A stretch of 64,000 nucleotides of DNA from NCBI GenBank assembly GCA_033391075.1, contig JAWPMV010000005.1:248001-312000 (forward strand), given 5' to 3'. The notes under the pieces are model-generated. The model saw only the letters and a list, made by a program, of their open reading frames with translations, was not told the DNA's origin and ran no database searches. Positions 42,681-52,443 of the stretch are shown piece by piece. This stretch comes from Bacteroidia bacterium (GTDB lineage: Bacteria; Bacteroidota; Bacteroidia; J057). The translations under genes were made by a program, and so were the position numbers. Position 1 is the first letter of the stretch. The number at the start of each line of letters is the position of its first letter.

Positions 42681-43622
42681 ATGAGTCTATATAAGAATGT
42701 AAATCTTGCTTTTGGAACAGCCATTTGCTATTCCGGATACAGAGACGGTCAAAGTCCGGGTACAGAAACCTACCCCACATACGATCAGATTAAAGAGGAT
42801 TTATTGATCTTACAGGGTCGTTGGAAATACCTGCGACTATATGATTGCAGTAAACATGCAGAATTGACCCTTGAGGTCATTCATAAAGAGAAGCTTGACT
42901 TTCAGCTTATGCTGGGCGCTTACATCAATGCCGAAGTTAGCAATCCCAATTGTCCATGGGGAGCCAATTATTCTGAGGAAGTGCTGGAGCAAAATCGAGT
43001 CAATAATATCGAGGAGATAAATAAGTTGATCAGCCTGGCTAATCAATATCCTGATATTGCCCTTGCCCTCTCCGTTGGAAATGAAGCTACGGTCGATTGG
43101 ACAGATCATTTAGTTCCGGTTGAAAGAGTGATAGAATATGTGCGTATGGTAAAGAAAGCGGCAAAGCAACCGGTTACCTTTTGTGAAAATTATGTTCCCT
43201 GGCATGGCAAATTAGCTCCCCTCGTTGAAGAAGTGGATTTTATTTCTATTCACACCTATCCGGTATGGGAATACAAAAATATTCACGAGGCTATGGCTTA
43301 CACCAAAGACAATTATTGGGGAGTAGCCAATAAATATCCTCAAAAGCCCGTGATGATCACAGAAGCGGGTTGGGCCACAAATTCTAATGGGAGAGGCATC
43401 CACCCGGAAAATGTAAATGAGGATATTCAGGAGATGTATTACCATGATCTGGCGAAATGGACTGAGGAAGAAGGAATCATCTGCTTTTTATTTGAAGCCT
43501 TTGATGAATCCTGGAAAGGTTCGCCTGACGAATTGGAACCTGAAAAGCATTGGGGAATTTTCAAAGTAGATCGGACCCCCAAAAAAGTCATGAAACCCTT
43601 TTATCCTCATCTCGTGAATTAG
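42681..43622 (+). CDS. GH17-like glycosidase, cytoplasmic copy 2
   Basis: 313 residues, no signal peptide. Acid/base Glu135 in SVGNEATVDW and nucleophile Glu228 in ITEAGWATNSNG. The nucleophile motif reads EAGW here, in place of ETGW. The N-terminal CYSGYRDGQSPGTETYPT resembles the first copy's AFSYGGYRED. Co-transcribed with the previous gene. Confidence 0.8.
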   Translation: MSLYKNVNLAFGTAICYSGYRDGQSPGTETYPTYDQIKEDLLILQGRWKYLRLYDCSKHAELTLEVIHKEKLDFQLMLGAYINAEVSNPNCPWGANYSEEVLEQNRVNNIEEINKLISLANQYPDIALALSVGNEATVDWTDHLVPVERVIEYVRMVKKAAKQPVTFCENYVPWHGKLAPLVEEVDFISIHTYPVWEYKNIHEAMAYTKDNYWGVANKYPQKPVMITEAGWATNSNGRGIHPENVNEDIQEMYYHDLAKWTEEEGIICFLFEAFDESWKGSPDELEPEKHWGIFKVDRTPKKVMKPFYPHLVN

Positions 43623-43641
43623 AAGGAAGAAAATAGGGAAA

Positions 43642-43712
43642 CGGGATGGCTCCGTAGAACCCATCGGAATCGTGGCGCTGAGTGCGACTGGCTTTGGCCT
43701 TTGCGATTTTTG
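43642..43712 (-). repeat. Intergenic dispersed repeat, copy 2 (inverted)
   Basis: The reverse complement matches 28165-28237, including the exact block AGTGCGACTGGCTTTGG on this strand (43681-43697). It begins about 20 bases after the third GH17 gene and is non-coding. Confidence 0.8.
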
Positions 43713-43803
43713 GCCCCGCCTTTTTTAGAAAAGGTGGGAATACATTCTAAATCATAAATAATACTTCTTGTCAAACTCCTTCAAAGAATTCAAGCCAAAG
43801 AAG

Positions 43804-44403
43804 ATGCACTACCCCGAAATAGCCCAACAAATCATTGAACTGAAAAATGAAGATCTGAGAGTGAGAGATCAACTCATTCAAAAGGGGCTATTAGCTAAGG
43901 GATATCATGAGGAAATGAAAGCCGTTCACGACAAGAATGCTGATGTTTTAGGCGACATACTTGATGAAATTGGTTATCCGACCATCGATAAGGTAGGAGA
44001 AGAAGGCAGTCAGGCAGCCTGGCTAGTCATACAACATGCAATAGGACAGCCCACCTTTATGAAAAGATGTGCGACTCTATTGGAAGCAGCCGTAAAGGAA
44101 AATCAGGCAGATCCTAAAAATCTGGCTTACCTCAGTGATCGAATCGCCATTTTTGAACAAAAAACCCAGCTTTACGGGACACAATTTGATTGGGACGAAA
44201 AAGGAGAACTGAGTCCTCAAGCCTTTGATGACTTAGCCAAAGTGAATCAAAGAAGAAAATCCATAGGCCTCAATACCCTCGAAGAACAAACCGAAATAAT
44301 CAGGAAGCAAGCAAAGAAAGAGAAGGAATTGCCCCCTGAAGATACAGATGCAAGAAAAGCGGAACTGCAGGCATGGCTGAAGTCAGTAGGCTGGATAAAC
44401 TAG
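43804..44403 (+). CDS. DUF6624-like protein
   Basis: 199 residues from the ATG at 43804 (a TTG at 43768 adds 12). Family landmarks: VRDQLIQKG, NADVLGDILDEIGYPTIDKVGEEGSQAAWLVIQHA, FEQKTQLYGTQF. These occur in DUF6624 proteins, whose role is unknown. No signal peptide. Confidence 0.75.
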   Translation: MHYPEIAQQIIELKNEDLRVRDQLIQKGLLAKGYHEEMKAVHDKNADVLGDILDEIGYPTIDKVGEEGSQAAWLVIQHAIGQPTFMKRCATLLEAAVKENQADPKNLAYLSDRIAIFEQKTQLYGTQFDWDEKGELSPQAFDDLAKVNQRRKSIGLNTLEEQTEIIRKQAKKEKELPPEDTDARKAELQAWLKSVGWIN

Positions 44404-44594
44404 AAAGGATTAAAAGCCTCGAAATAGCTACTTCCTCAATGCTTTATAGGGCATAGAAAACGAAAAGAAAAGTGTATTATAATCAATGCGAATTCTCCGC
44501 TCAGGCAATTACAATGAAAGGTGTTATATAAACGTTAAAAATGTTTTGAATTAGACTTCGCAATTGGTATACTTCGTGTAAAATATTTTATAAA

Positions 44595-45524
44595 ATGAAA
44601 GATTTCTCACCTACAACAGTTATCAAGAGAAAAACAATTGGAGGGATACGGAATGTGTTGAAGGCTGTAAAGCTTGAGGATTATCTGTATAAACAGAATC
44701 GAAATAATCTCCGACTGCAAAGGCAAGGAATCCAGGATATCACCCTTTCTGCAAAAGGAGGACTGGATATCAATAAAGCAACTGCACTTATTGAACGTCA
44801 GGGAATCGCCATCATTACTGATTATTTTGAGGAAGATCTGATCAATAAAGCGGGATCAGAATTGGGGAACTTTATTAAAGATTTCGACAAAAATAAACAG
44901 GGTGAGACTTATGGAGAATACAATGAAGTAGAATGGCAATACTTCGGGCATAAGTATAATAAGAGCGAGATTACCAACATGCCCATTGTAAACATTCGTA
45001 ATAAAGACAAGGGCAAGAATGATGGCGGAATGATTGATGTTTACAATGTAGACAAGATCGCAGAGAAAAAAAGTCTTTCGGCTAGTCTTGAATTGTTTGA
45101 GAAGTTAAAGAGCGGGGATATAAATACCCTGACTAATAATCTGATGAAAGGGTATAATTCCCGATTCAATCTATATTTCAATGATTCGATCCTCAATACC
45201 CGAGGGGCTCATAGGGATGATTACGAAACCACCTACAAAGTATTCACTTATCTGACTGATGTCACCGATGAAAGTTATGGGCCATATGCTTTTGTTCCAG
45301 GCTCTCAAAAAGTACATGATTACCTAAATAGGGAAATAGCGCTGAATAATTTCTTTGGTAAAGATTTTGGCGATATTTCTTCCATGCCTGATGATTTATT
45401 TGTCAAGTGTATTGGGAAAAAAGGGACGGTCATTATCAGTGATCAATCAGGCGTGCATAGAGGGGTACCTCAGGCAGATGGAAAAGTCCGCTTAGCCCTG
45501 GTAAATTCATTTATCAAAACCTAA
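44595..45524 (+). CDS. Phytanoyl-CoA dioxygenase-like Fe(II)/2-oxoglutarate enzyme
   Basis: 309 residues. The 2-His-1-carboxylate ligands are likely in AHRDDYETTYKVF (HxD) and GVHRGVPQADGKVRLAL (second His and the 2-oxoglutarate Arg). Upstream block GIAIITDYFEEDLINKAG fits the PhyH family. No signal peptide. Substrate unknown. It ends just before a strong terminator. Confidence 0.8.
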   Translation: MKDFSPTTVIKRKTIGGIRNVLKAVKLEDYLYKQNRNNLRLQRQGIQDITLSAKGGLDINKATALIERQGIAIITDYFEEDLINKAGSELGNFIKDFDKNKQGETYGEYNEVEWQYFGHKYNKSEITNMPIVNIRNKDKGKNDGGMIDVYNVDKIAEKKSLSASLELFEKLKSGDINTLTNNLMKGYNSRFNLYFNDSILNTRGAHRDDYETTYKVFTYLTDVTDESYGPYAFVPGSQKVHDYLNREIALNNFFGKDFGDISSMPDDLFVKCIGKKGTVIISDQSGVHRGVPQADGKVRLALVNSFIKT

Positions 45525-45557
45525 AACTCTCCTCTTCGAATAAAAAATATCTAAAAG

Positions 45558-45589
45558 AGTGTTCCTTAGCATTAAGGGACACTTTTTTT
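45558..45589 (+). terminator. Intrinsic terminator after the dioxygenase gene
   Basis: 11-base stem AGTGTTCCTTA (45558-45568) with TAAGGGACACT (45573-45583), 4-base loop, followed by seven Ts. Textbook form. Confidence 0.9.
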
Positions 45590-45676
45590 ATAAGGGAATT
45601 CTACTTTAGGGTATCAACAGCCTATACCCTATTTTGCTATTAAGAAATTTGATAGCTTGGAAAAAACTACTTGGAC

Positions 45677-46849
45677 ATGAAAAATCTACTACTACTCAGT
45701 TGTTTACTCTTCATATGGAGTCTTAGTTTCGGCCAAAAGCCTCGTGCTCGGGATCTGGGTATTCCTTTTGATGGCAAAACGGGTACTTTCAATGCTATTA
45801 CTGATGTTGAAGGCCTGGAAGTAGGTTATTCAACGATCATTTCCGGCGAAGGAGAAAATATTCTGGGTAAAGGTCCTGTTCGAACTGGAGTTACCGCAAT
45901 ATTCCCAAGAGGTAAAGCCAAAAAGTTTAGTCCCGTCTATGCCAATTGGTATAGCCTGAATGGAAATGGGGAAATGACCGGTACGACCTGGATTACTGAA
46001 TCTGGATTCCTGGAAACTCCCATTATGATTACCAATACAAATAGTGTTGGCGTCGTCAGAGATGCCGTTTTGAAATATTATGTAGAGACGGATTGGTACC
46101 GGGGTGAAAACTGGTGGTATACCTATCCCGTTGTCGCAGAAACCTATGATGGTTTATTGAATGACATTTATGGATTCCATGTGAAGGAGGAACATGTATG
46201 GGAGGCTATCAAAGATGCAAAAAGTGGTCAAATTGCAGAAGGTAATATCGGAGGGGGAACGGGTATGAATTGCCTGGGCTTCAAAGGGGGAACCGGAACA
46301 GCTTCCCGTGTCCTTGAATTTGAAAATGAGACCTATACAGTTGGTGTACTTGTTCAGGCAAATTTTGGGGCGAAAAGGAAATTAACCATCGCAGGAGTGC
46401 CAGTCGGAAAGGAATTGGTTGATACCCTAAACTATGAATTCAAAGCAGCTCCTAAAAGTAGAAAAGAAGGAGATGGTTCAATTATCGTGATTGTTGCAAC
46501 CGATGCTCCTCTCCTGCCCCATCAATTGAAACGCATCGCGCAAAGGGTTCCACTGGGCATAGGACTAGTGGGAGGTAGAGGAAGCAATGGATCCGGAGAT
46601 ATCTTCCTCGCATTTTCCACAGCTAATGAAGGAGCTTTTAATCGAAATGAAAGTACTACCGTAGAAGTATTTCCCAATGATCGAATCTCACCCTTTTTTG
46701 ATGCGACTACCCATGCCGTTGAAGAAGCCATCATAAATGCTATGATAGCAGCAGAAACCATGGAAGGCATCAATGGAAATAAATCATATGCCATTCCCCA
46801 TGACCTCCTGATTCAAACCTTAAAGAAATACAATCGGATCAGGGAGTAA
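45677..46849 (+). CDS. P1/DmpA-family (S58) aminopeptidase, exported
   Basis: 390 residues from the ATG at 45677. Signal peptide LLLLSCLLFIWSLSFGQ. Family motifs: GKTGTFNAITDVEGLEVGYSTII, NSVGVVRDA, GNIGGGTGMNCLGFKGG and the autocleavage/nucleophile region RGSNGSGDIFLAF. DmpA-type Ntn hydrolases self-process to alpha/beta chains before that Ser and remove N-terminal residues (often D-Ala or beta-peptides). Periplasmic. Confidence 0.85.
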   Translation: MKNLLLLSCLLFIWSLSFGQKPRARDLGIPFDGKTGTFNAITDVEGLEVGYSTIISGEGENILGKGPVRTGVTAIFPRGKAKKFSPVYANWYSLNGNGEMTGTTWITESGFLETPIMITNTNSVGVVRDAVLKYYVETDWYRGENWWYTYPVVAETYDGLLNDIYGFHVKEEHVWEAIKDAKSGQIAEGNIGGGTGMNCLGFKGGTGTASRVLEFENETYTVGVLVQANFGAKRKLTIAGVPVGKELVDTLNYEFKAAPKSRKEGDGSIIVIVATDAPLLPHQLKRIAQRVPLGIGLVGGRGSNGSGDIFLAFSTANEGAFNRNESTTVEVFPNDRISPFFDATTHAVEEAIINAMIAAETMEGINGNKSYAIPHDLLIQTLKKYNRIRE

Positions 46850-46944
46850 ATCTTAAATACCAGCTGAACTTCTTTTTCGCTTAGTGTGGAAGTAAAATTC
46901 AAATTTCGTAATTTGAGGGGAAAGGCATATATGTCTAAGCCCTT

Positions 46945-49680
46945 ATGCCGGGACTACTACACACAAAAAAACTGCATCTGAAAGCTGCTATCCTTTCTTT
47001 TTTGGGAGGCTTGATATTGCTATCCTGCCAGCAAAAGTCATCCGCAAATCTTTCCTCTTCTGCTCTTCCCGAAGCAAACAGATTTCATTTTGAGGATTTA
47101 GTGAAGAATCTAAATGAACCCATGGAATTGGATTTCCTGCCAAATGGGAACATCCTTTTTATCGAAAGAAGGGGAATACTAAAATTATACGATCAGGCCA
47201 CCAAGATCGTGCAGGTGGTAGGTGAAATTCCCGTCTATTACATCAATGAAAATGGCCTCCTGGGAATGGCGATAGATCCCGATTTTCAGGAAAACAATTG
47301 GATTTACTTTTTCTATACCGATCCTGTCCGTAAAAGCTTTCAGCAGATTTCCCGCTTTGATTTCCGTAATAACCAATTGCAAAATGAAAGCGAAAAGAAA
47401 TTGCTGGATTTTTATATCGATGTGAAGAATTGCTGCCACTTTGGAGGAAGTATAGCTTTTGGCCCAAAAGGAAATTTATTCATCTCATCCGGAGATAATG
47501 TAGGCGGCAAAGACTATGCTCCTATTGACGAACGGCCCGGAAGATTTCTCCACGACTCCCAACGATCTTCAGGCAATGCCAATGACCTGAGAGGAGCAAT
47601 TCTACGAATAAAGCCGGAAATAGATGGAAGCTATAGCATACCAAAAGGCAATCTCTTTCCTCCCGGAACCCCTGGGACCAGGCCAGAGATTTATGTTATG
47701 GGTGCTCGAAATCCCTTGAAAATTGATGTCGATCAGGAAACAGGATGGCTATATTGGGGAGATGTAGGCCCAAATCCCGGATGGAAGTACAAAGAATGGG
47801 GCCCTCCGAGTTATGAAGAAGTGAATCAGGCTCAGCAAGCCGGTAATTATGGTTGGCCTTACTTGATGGGGGACAATCAGGCATTCAAAGATGTGGATTT
47901 CGCTTCTATGGAAGCAACTGATTTCTTCGATCCGAAACAATTAGTCAATAATTCCCCCAATAATACCGGCATCCAAGAACTTCCTCCTGCACAAAAAGCT
48001 TTGATCTGGTATCCGAACACCACTTCAGACAGCTTTCCACTCGTGGGAACAGGGGGAGGAACTATCTGTGCTGGACCTGTCTATCATTTTGAGGAGCAAT
48101 TGGAATCTGCAGGAAAATGGCCGGCTTACTTTGATAAAAAGCTCTTCATATTTGAATGGATGAGAAGTTGGGTATTGGCTGTAGAACTAGATGAAGAGGG
48201 CGACTACAAAGGCATGGAGAATCCCTTCGAAGGCAATCCTTTTAAAAAGCCCATAGATATAGGATTCGGACCGGATGGAGCCATGTATGTCCTGGATTAC
48301 GGCAGCAATTGGTATGCACATAATCCGGATGCCCGTTTAACAAAAATCAGCTATCAATATGGCAATCGATCTCCAAAAGCGATTATAGAAAGTAGCGAGC
48401 AGGAAATAGGCAGTTTTACCGAAATTCAATTTTCAGCCCTCAAATCCTCTGATCCGGATCTAGGAGATCAGTTAAGTTATCAATGGTTTTTTGAGGGGAA
48501 AGAAATTCCAGCTCAAGATGTCGAAATAAGCTATGCTTTTAACAAAGTGGGGATTCAAGAGGTAATGCTTGTAGTAAAGGATAAATCAGGTCTTTCCGAT
48601 ACAGCCTACCACAAAATTGCCGTCGGCAATGAGCCTCCAAAAATACAGATTGAACTCGAAGGAAATCAAAGTTTCTACCAACCAAATCAAAGCCTTGCTT
48701 ATGAGGTTTGGGTGGAAGATGCAGAAGACGGAAAGAGCAGAAATGCTTCTATTCCTGAAAACAAAATTCAAGTAAACTTAAAACATCTGCCAAATACTAC
48801 GAATCTGGCAGCTATCAGAACTACCGAATCTATCTCCTCTTCCAGTCTTTCTTTTTTACAGGGCAAAGAATTGATGGAAGGAAGTGATTGTTTTGCCTGC
48901 CATGCCATGCAGGATACATCTGTAGGTCCATCTTTTCAACAAATTTCTCAACGATATAAGTTGACAGATAAAGAGAAATTGGCCCATAAACTCCTGGAGG
49001 GAGGTTCTGGTGTCTGGGGCGAAAAATTGATGCCCGCACATCCTCAACATACTGCCTCAGAAGCAGCCTCTATGATTTCCTATATACTTGCACTGACCGA
49101 AGAAGGGGATGAAGGCAAAAAACTGGAAGCCAAAGGCAGGATTCCAGATAAAGATCTTGCATCAGATAAACTCCTGATTCTTACAGGCAGTTATACGGAT
49201 CAGGGTGCAAATGATCAGCCTTCTATCCAAAGAGAAGAAAGGAAAATCCTGCTTCCCAGCTTACTGCCAGCCGTTAGCTATGATTACTCAAAACGAATCA
49301 AAGCAAAACCCTATAATGAAGCCGGAGATCTTTATGCAGAAGTAGCTCTCAATGGCTGTTACATCGGCTATCAGAATATAGACCTGAAAGGGGTAAAGCG
49401 TATTCGAGTTAAAATCAGGAGTACCTCCGATTGGGTAGAGGTAGAACTCAGGCAAAAGAGTCCAGAAGGAAAACTCCTCAATAAAAAGCGCAAGGAACTG
49501 GGTTTCAAAGAAAATAAATGGGCCCCTTACAAGGAGGAGGATTGGTTTTACATTGAGCTGGACATTCCGTCCGGGGTGGGCATGAATGACCTTTATTTTG
49601 TATTCAATTCCAGCAAACTGACTTCCGAATTTATTTATTATGATATCTGCCAGGTACACTCATTTGAATTTATCTTTTAA
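46945..49680 (+). CDS. PQQ-type sugar dehydrogenase fused to PKD, cytochrome c and carbohydrate-binding domains
   Basis: 911-residue lipoprotein-like protein (hydrophobic start with lipobox LLSC). Residues ~40-450 are a PQQ-dependent sugar (sorbosone/glucose) dehydrogenase propeller (GLLGMAIDPDFQENNWIY; HFGGSIAFGPKGNLFISSGD; GARNPLKID). Then a PKD-like domain (~455-545), a c-type haem domain with CFACH at 649-653 and axial Met696 (KLMPAHP), and a CBM6-like C-terminal module (~770-910). Electrons could pass from sugar via PQQ to the haem. Confidence 0.85.
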   Translation: MPGLLHTKKLHLKAAILSFLGGLILLSCQQKSSANLSSSALPEANRFHFEDLVKNLNEPMELDFLPNGNILFIERRGILKLYDQATKIVQVVGEIPVYYINENGLLGMAIDPDFQENNWIYFFYTDPVRKSFQQISRFDFRNNQLQNESEKKLLDFYIDVKNCCHFGGSIAFGPKGNLFISSGDNVGGKDYAPIDERPGRFLHDSQRSSGNANDLRGAILRIKPEIDGSYSIPKGNLFPPGTPGTRPEIYVMGARNPLKIDVDQETGWLYWGDVGPNPGWKYKEWGPPSYEEVNQAQQAGNYGWPYLMGDNQAFKDVDFASMEATDFFDPKQLVNNSPNNTGIQELPPAQKALIWYPNTTSDSFPLVGTGGGTICAGPVYHFEEQLESAGKWPAYFDKKLFIFEWMRSWVLAVELDEEGDYKGMENPFEGNPFKKPIDIGFGPDGAMYVLDYGSNWYAHNPDARLTKISYQYGNRSPKAIIESSEQEIGSFTEIQFSALKSSDPDLGDQLSYQWFFEGKEIPAQDVEISYAFNKVGIQEVMLVVKDKSGLSDTAYHKIAVGNEPPKIQIELEGNQSFYQPNQSLAYEVWVEDAEDGKSRNASIPENKIQVNLKHLPNTTNLAAIRTTESISSSSLSFLQGKELMEGSDCFACHAMQDTSVGPSFQQISQRYKLTDKEKLAHKLLEGGSGVWGEKLMPAHPQHTASEAASMISYILALTEEGDEGKKLEAKGRIPDKDLASDKLLILTGSYTDQGANDQPSIQREERKILLPSLLPAVSYDYSKRIKAKPYNEAGDLYAEVALNGCYIGYQNIDLKGVKRIRVKIRSTSDWVEVELRQKSPEGKLLNKKRKELGFKENKWAPYKEEDWFYIELDIPSGVGMNDLYFVFNSSKLTSEFIYYDICQVHSFEFIF

Positions 49681-49712
49681 CGCTCATGAGTTTCCTGTAA
49701 ACCGAATCTATT

Positions 49713-51008
49713 ATGCTTAGTCGAAGAAATTTTCTCAAAAATGGTAGCCTCACAACCCTTGGTCTTTCTACTAGCCTATCTTCCATGGCAACTATAGGCC
49801 AAAAGTTTGACAAAATCGATAAAGGTCCCAGCATAAAGAAGATCAGTGTATTTGCGGGCAGCGGTTCCTTTTACCGCTACATAGGCCCCAATTCTTATGA
49901 CGAACGCCCAAAAGGTATCAGTGGACATAAAAGGCGAACCGTTTTAGTGGAGCTATCCGATGGAACCATAGGTATGGGAACGGTTGGATATCGTCCCTTT
50001 ACAGAGGAGGTGCTAAAGGAAGTTAAAAACCTTATCGGAAAGGATGCCTTTGGATTCTACCAATGGAAAGATGAGAAGATTGTTGACTTGAGTCCTGCAA
50101 CAGAAAAGTATTTTACGGATTCTATGTACTCCTGGGTAGAAAGTGCGATTCTGGATGCTATAGGAAAGAGCAAGCAATTGCCTGTCTATCGTTTGTTTGG
50201 GGAAAGTGTGAAAGAAGGTATAGATCCCTATGATGGAACCTTATACTTTGCAGATCTTGCCCAGAAGAGAGGAGTAGAAATCATCAGTCAATTGGGAAAA
50301 CGTATCAAACAGGACGGATATCGAGCCATTAAGTTGAAAGTGGGAAGGCATGATAAATGGATGCCGGGAGAGGCCGGAGTTCAAAGGGACATAGACGCCT
50401 TCATCGCATTGCGAGAAGCGGTTGGCACCAATTTCAACCTGATGACAGATGCCAACAATGGCTATAAGAATAAGATCGATTGGGCCCTGAAATTTTTGAA
50501 AGCTTGTGCGCCTTATGATATGTATTTCATGGAAGAGTTGATTCCTGATGATACCGAACAGTATCGAAAACTGATCGAGGCTTTACATGCAGAGAGTTTA
50601 CACATTCCCATTGCAGATGGAGAGAATGTATGGCATACCGATATGATGGATGTCTTTCATGATTATTGCGAATCTGGCGTGTATAGCTTTATTCAACCGG
50701 ATATCCCGACCTGCGGCTTCACCAATCTACTTCGCATTGCTCGTATGGCTGAAAAATATCCCCATGTCAAAGTGATCCCGCATGTCTGGCAGAGTCAGAT
50801 GGGCCTACTTATGAGCAATCATATCGCAAAGATTCAGGCCAATATTCCTTTTGTAGAAGATTCCCGCTATAACGAACATGTGATGCTGGCTCCGGGATAT
50901 TCTTTTCAGGAAGGACAGTGGTTTGTACCGGAAGAAGCAGGTTGGGGTGTTTATCTGGCACCCGGCTATGAAGAATTTATCGAAGAAGAAGCTGTCGTTT
51001 TAGAATAA
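49713..51008 (+). CDS. Tat-exported enolase-superfamily enzyme (mandelate racemase-like)
   Basis: 431 residues. Tat signal SRRNFLKNGS at the N-terminus. The barrel domain shows AIKLKVGRHDKW (K-x-K), LMTDANNGY, MEELIPDD, IADGEN and FIQPDIPTCG, the metal and catalytic motifs of the mandelate racemase/muconate lactonizing group. It is 33 bases after the PQQ-fusion gene, suggesting a joint sugar or sugar-acid pathway in the periplasm. Substrate unknown. Confidence 0.82.
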   Translation: MLSRRNFLKNGSLTTLGLSTSLSSMATIGQKFDKIDKGPSIKKISVFAGSGSFYRYIGPNSYDERPKGISGHKRRTVLVELSDGTIGMGTVGYRPFTEEVLKEVKNLIGKDAFGFYQWKDEKIVDLSPATEKYFTDSMYSWVESAILDAIGKSKQLPVYRLFGESVKEGIDPYDGTLYFADLAQKRGVEIISQLGKRIKQDGYRAIKLKVGRHDKWMPGEAGVQRDIDAFIALREAVGTNFNLMTDANNGYKNKIDWALKFLKACAPYDMYFMEELIPDDTEQYRKLIEALHAESLHIPIADGENVWHTDMMDVFHDYCESGVYSFIQPDIPTCGFTNLLRIARMAEKYPHVKVIPHVWQSQMGLLMSNHIAKIQANIPFVEDSRYNEHVMLAPGYSFQEGQWFVPEEAGWGVYLAPGYEEFIEEEAVVLE

Positions 51009-51114
51009 TCAGAGGAGGAAAAGAATGAGGCTAAAACGAAACCCTTTGCGAAAGCAAGAGTAAAGCTCTATATAGCACATAAGCAATCATGAAACACAAG
51101 GATCTAATAAGTAG

Positions 51115-51600
51115 ATGGCCATATCAAAAAAAGGAAGCAGAAAAATCACGGTAGCAAATACAGACTACCTCTACAAAGTCTCTAAACTCAAAAAGAAATC
51201 TGATTGGAGGGAGCAGCAAAATGAGTTGGACGAAACATTTATGAAATATGCCTCCTATTATGGACTGGGGAAAGTAAAAGATGCAACGATCAACCTGGTA
51301 GTTCAATCAGCAGATTTGCCCCGCTCTCATTTATTTGTAAAGTTCCATACGCTTCAGGTAGCGGGCTTTATGGGGCCCGAGCAGATCCTGGAAATCAAAC
51401 CTGCTTTAGTCGCTAAACTCATAGAAAAAGCCCTGAAAGAGGGCTGGAGAGCAAAGCAAAAAGGGGATCATCGATTCACTTTGGCCCAAAAATGGCAGGA
51501 AAACAAAAAGCCGGTCATTCTCCAACTGCCGCAAATGAATAAAGAAGCGGGCACTTATGAAAATCTGGAAAAACCCATAGAGATCGATCTCGGAGAGTGA
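51115..51600 (+). CDS. Protein of unknown function (161 aa)
   Basis: 161-residue Lys-rich cytoplasmic protein with no recognised family. Contains LGKVKDATINLVVQSADLPRSHL and an end-to-end mixed pattern. About 100 bases after the enolase-type gene and 84 before the NYN gene. Judged coding from its length, start and clean boundaries, but unsupported by homology. Confidence 0.6.
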   Translation: MAISKKGSRKITVANTDYLYKVSKLKKKSDWREQQNELDETFMKYASYYGLGKVKDATINLVVQSADLPRSHLFVKFHTLQVAGFMGPEQILEIKPALVAKLIEKALKEGWRAKQKGDHRFTLAQKWQENKKPVILQLPQMNKEAGTYENLEKPIEIDLGE

Positions 51601-51684
51601 TTTCGGCAATCAAATCTTCCCTTTTACCCTTAAACCTAATAATATCCTTATCTTCAGAAAGGGCAGGGAAAAACCAACACCCAC

Positions 51685-52434
51685 ATGAATAAAAATATAA
51701 ACCTGGCCGTCCTCATTGACGGCGATAATATACCTTCCGCATATGTAAAAGAGATGATGGAAGAAATTGCTAAATATGGCAATCCCACCATCAAGCGCAT
51801 TTACGGAGACTGGACAAAACCCGGCTTAAATAAATGGAAAAAACTTCTCCTCGAGAATGCCATTACTCCCATTCAACAATACGCCTACACAACTGGAAAG
51901 AATGCAACCGACTCAGCCATGATCATCGATGCTATGGACATCCTCTATAGCAATAAAGTGAATGGCTTCTGCCTCGTTTCCAGCGATAGTGACTTTACCC
52001 GCCTGGCAACTCGCCTACGAGAAGCCGGTATGTTGGTCATTGGGATCGGAGAAAAGAAAACCCCCAATCCCTTCATAGTAGCCTGTGATAGATTTATCTA
52101 TATAGAAATCCTGAAAGATGAGGAGGAAGAAGAAGAAAAGGTCGAAAAGAAAAAGGAAAAGCCGACTTTCGACAAAATTACCCGCAAAGAAATCAGACTG
52201 ATATCCTCCAGCATCAATGCCCTTTCGGATGATGACGGTTGGGCTTTTCTTGGAGATGTCGGGAGTTTGCTACAGAAAAAGCAGCCCAATTTCGACTCCA
52301 GAAATTATGGTTTCGAAAAGCTCACTCCTCTGATCAAATCCATCGGAAGATTTGAAATCGACCAAAGAGAGAGTGGGAAAAGTAAGTATAAGTTGATCTA
52401 TGTGAGGAATAAGAAATCAGGAAAGCGGAACTAA
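51685..52434 (+). CDS. NYN-domain ribonuclease-like protein with LOTUS/OST-HTH domain
   Basis: 249 residues. NYN (PIN-like) core with acidic motif VLIDGDNIPSAYVKEM, KNATDSAMIIDAMDILYS and CLVSSDSDFTRLATRLRE, as in LabA/NYN proteins. An acidic Lys/Glu linker (EEEEEKVEKKKEKP) leads to a C-terminal OST-HTH/LOTUS-like RNA-binding domain (~165-245). Likely RNA turnover or RNA binding; target not known. Confidence 0.88.
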   Translation: MNKNINLAVLIDGDNIPSAYVKEMMEEIAKYGNPTIKRIYGDWTKPGLNKWKKLLLENAITPIQQYAYTTGKNATDSAMIIDAMDILYSNKVNGFCLVSSDSDFTRLATRLREAGMLVIGIGEKKTPNPFIVACDRFIYIEILKDEEEEEEKVEKKKEKPTFDKITRKEIRLISSSINALSDDDGWAFLGDVGSLLQKKQPNFDSRNYGFEKLTPLIKSIGRFEIDQRESGKSKYKLIYVRNKKSGKRN

Positions 52435-52443
52435 GCCTATTCC

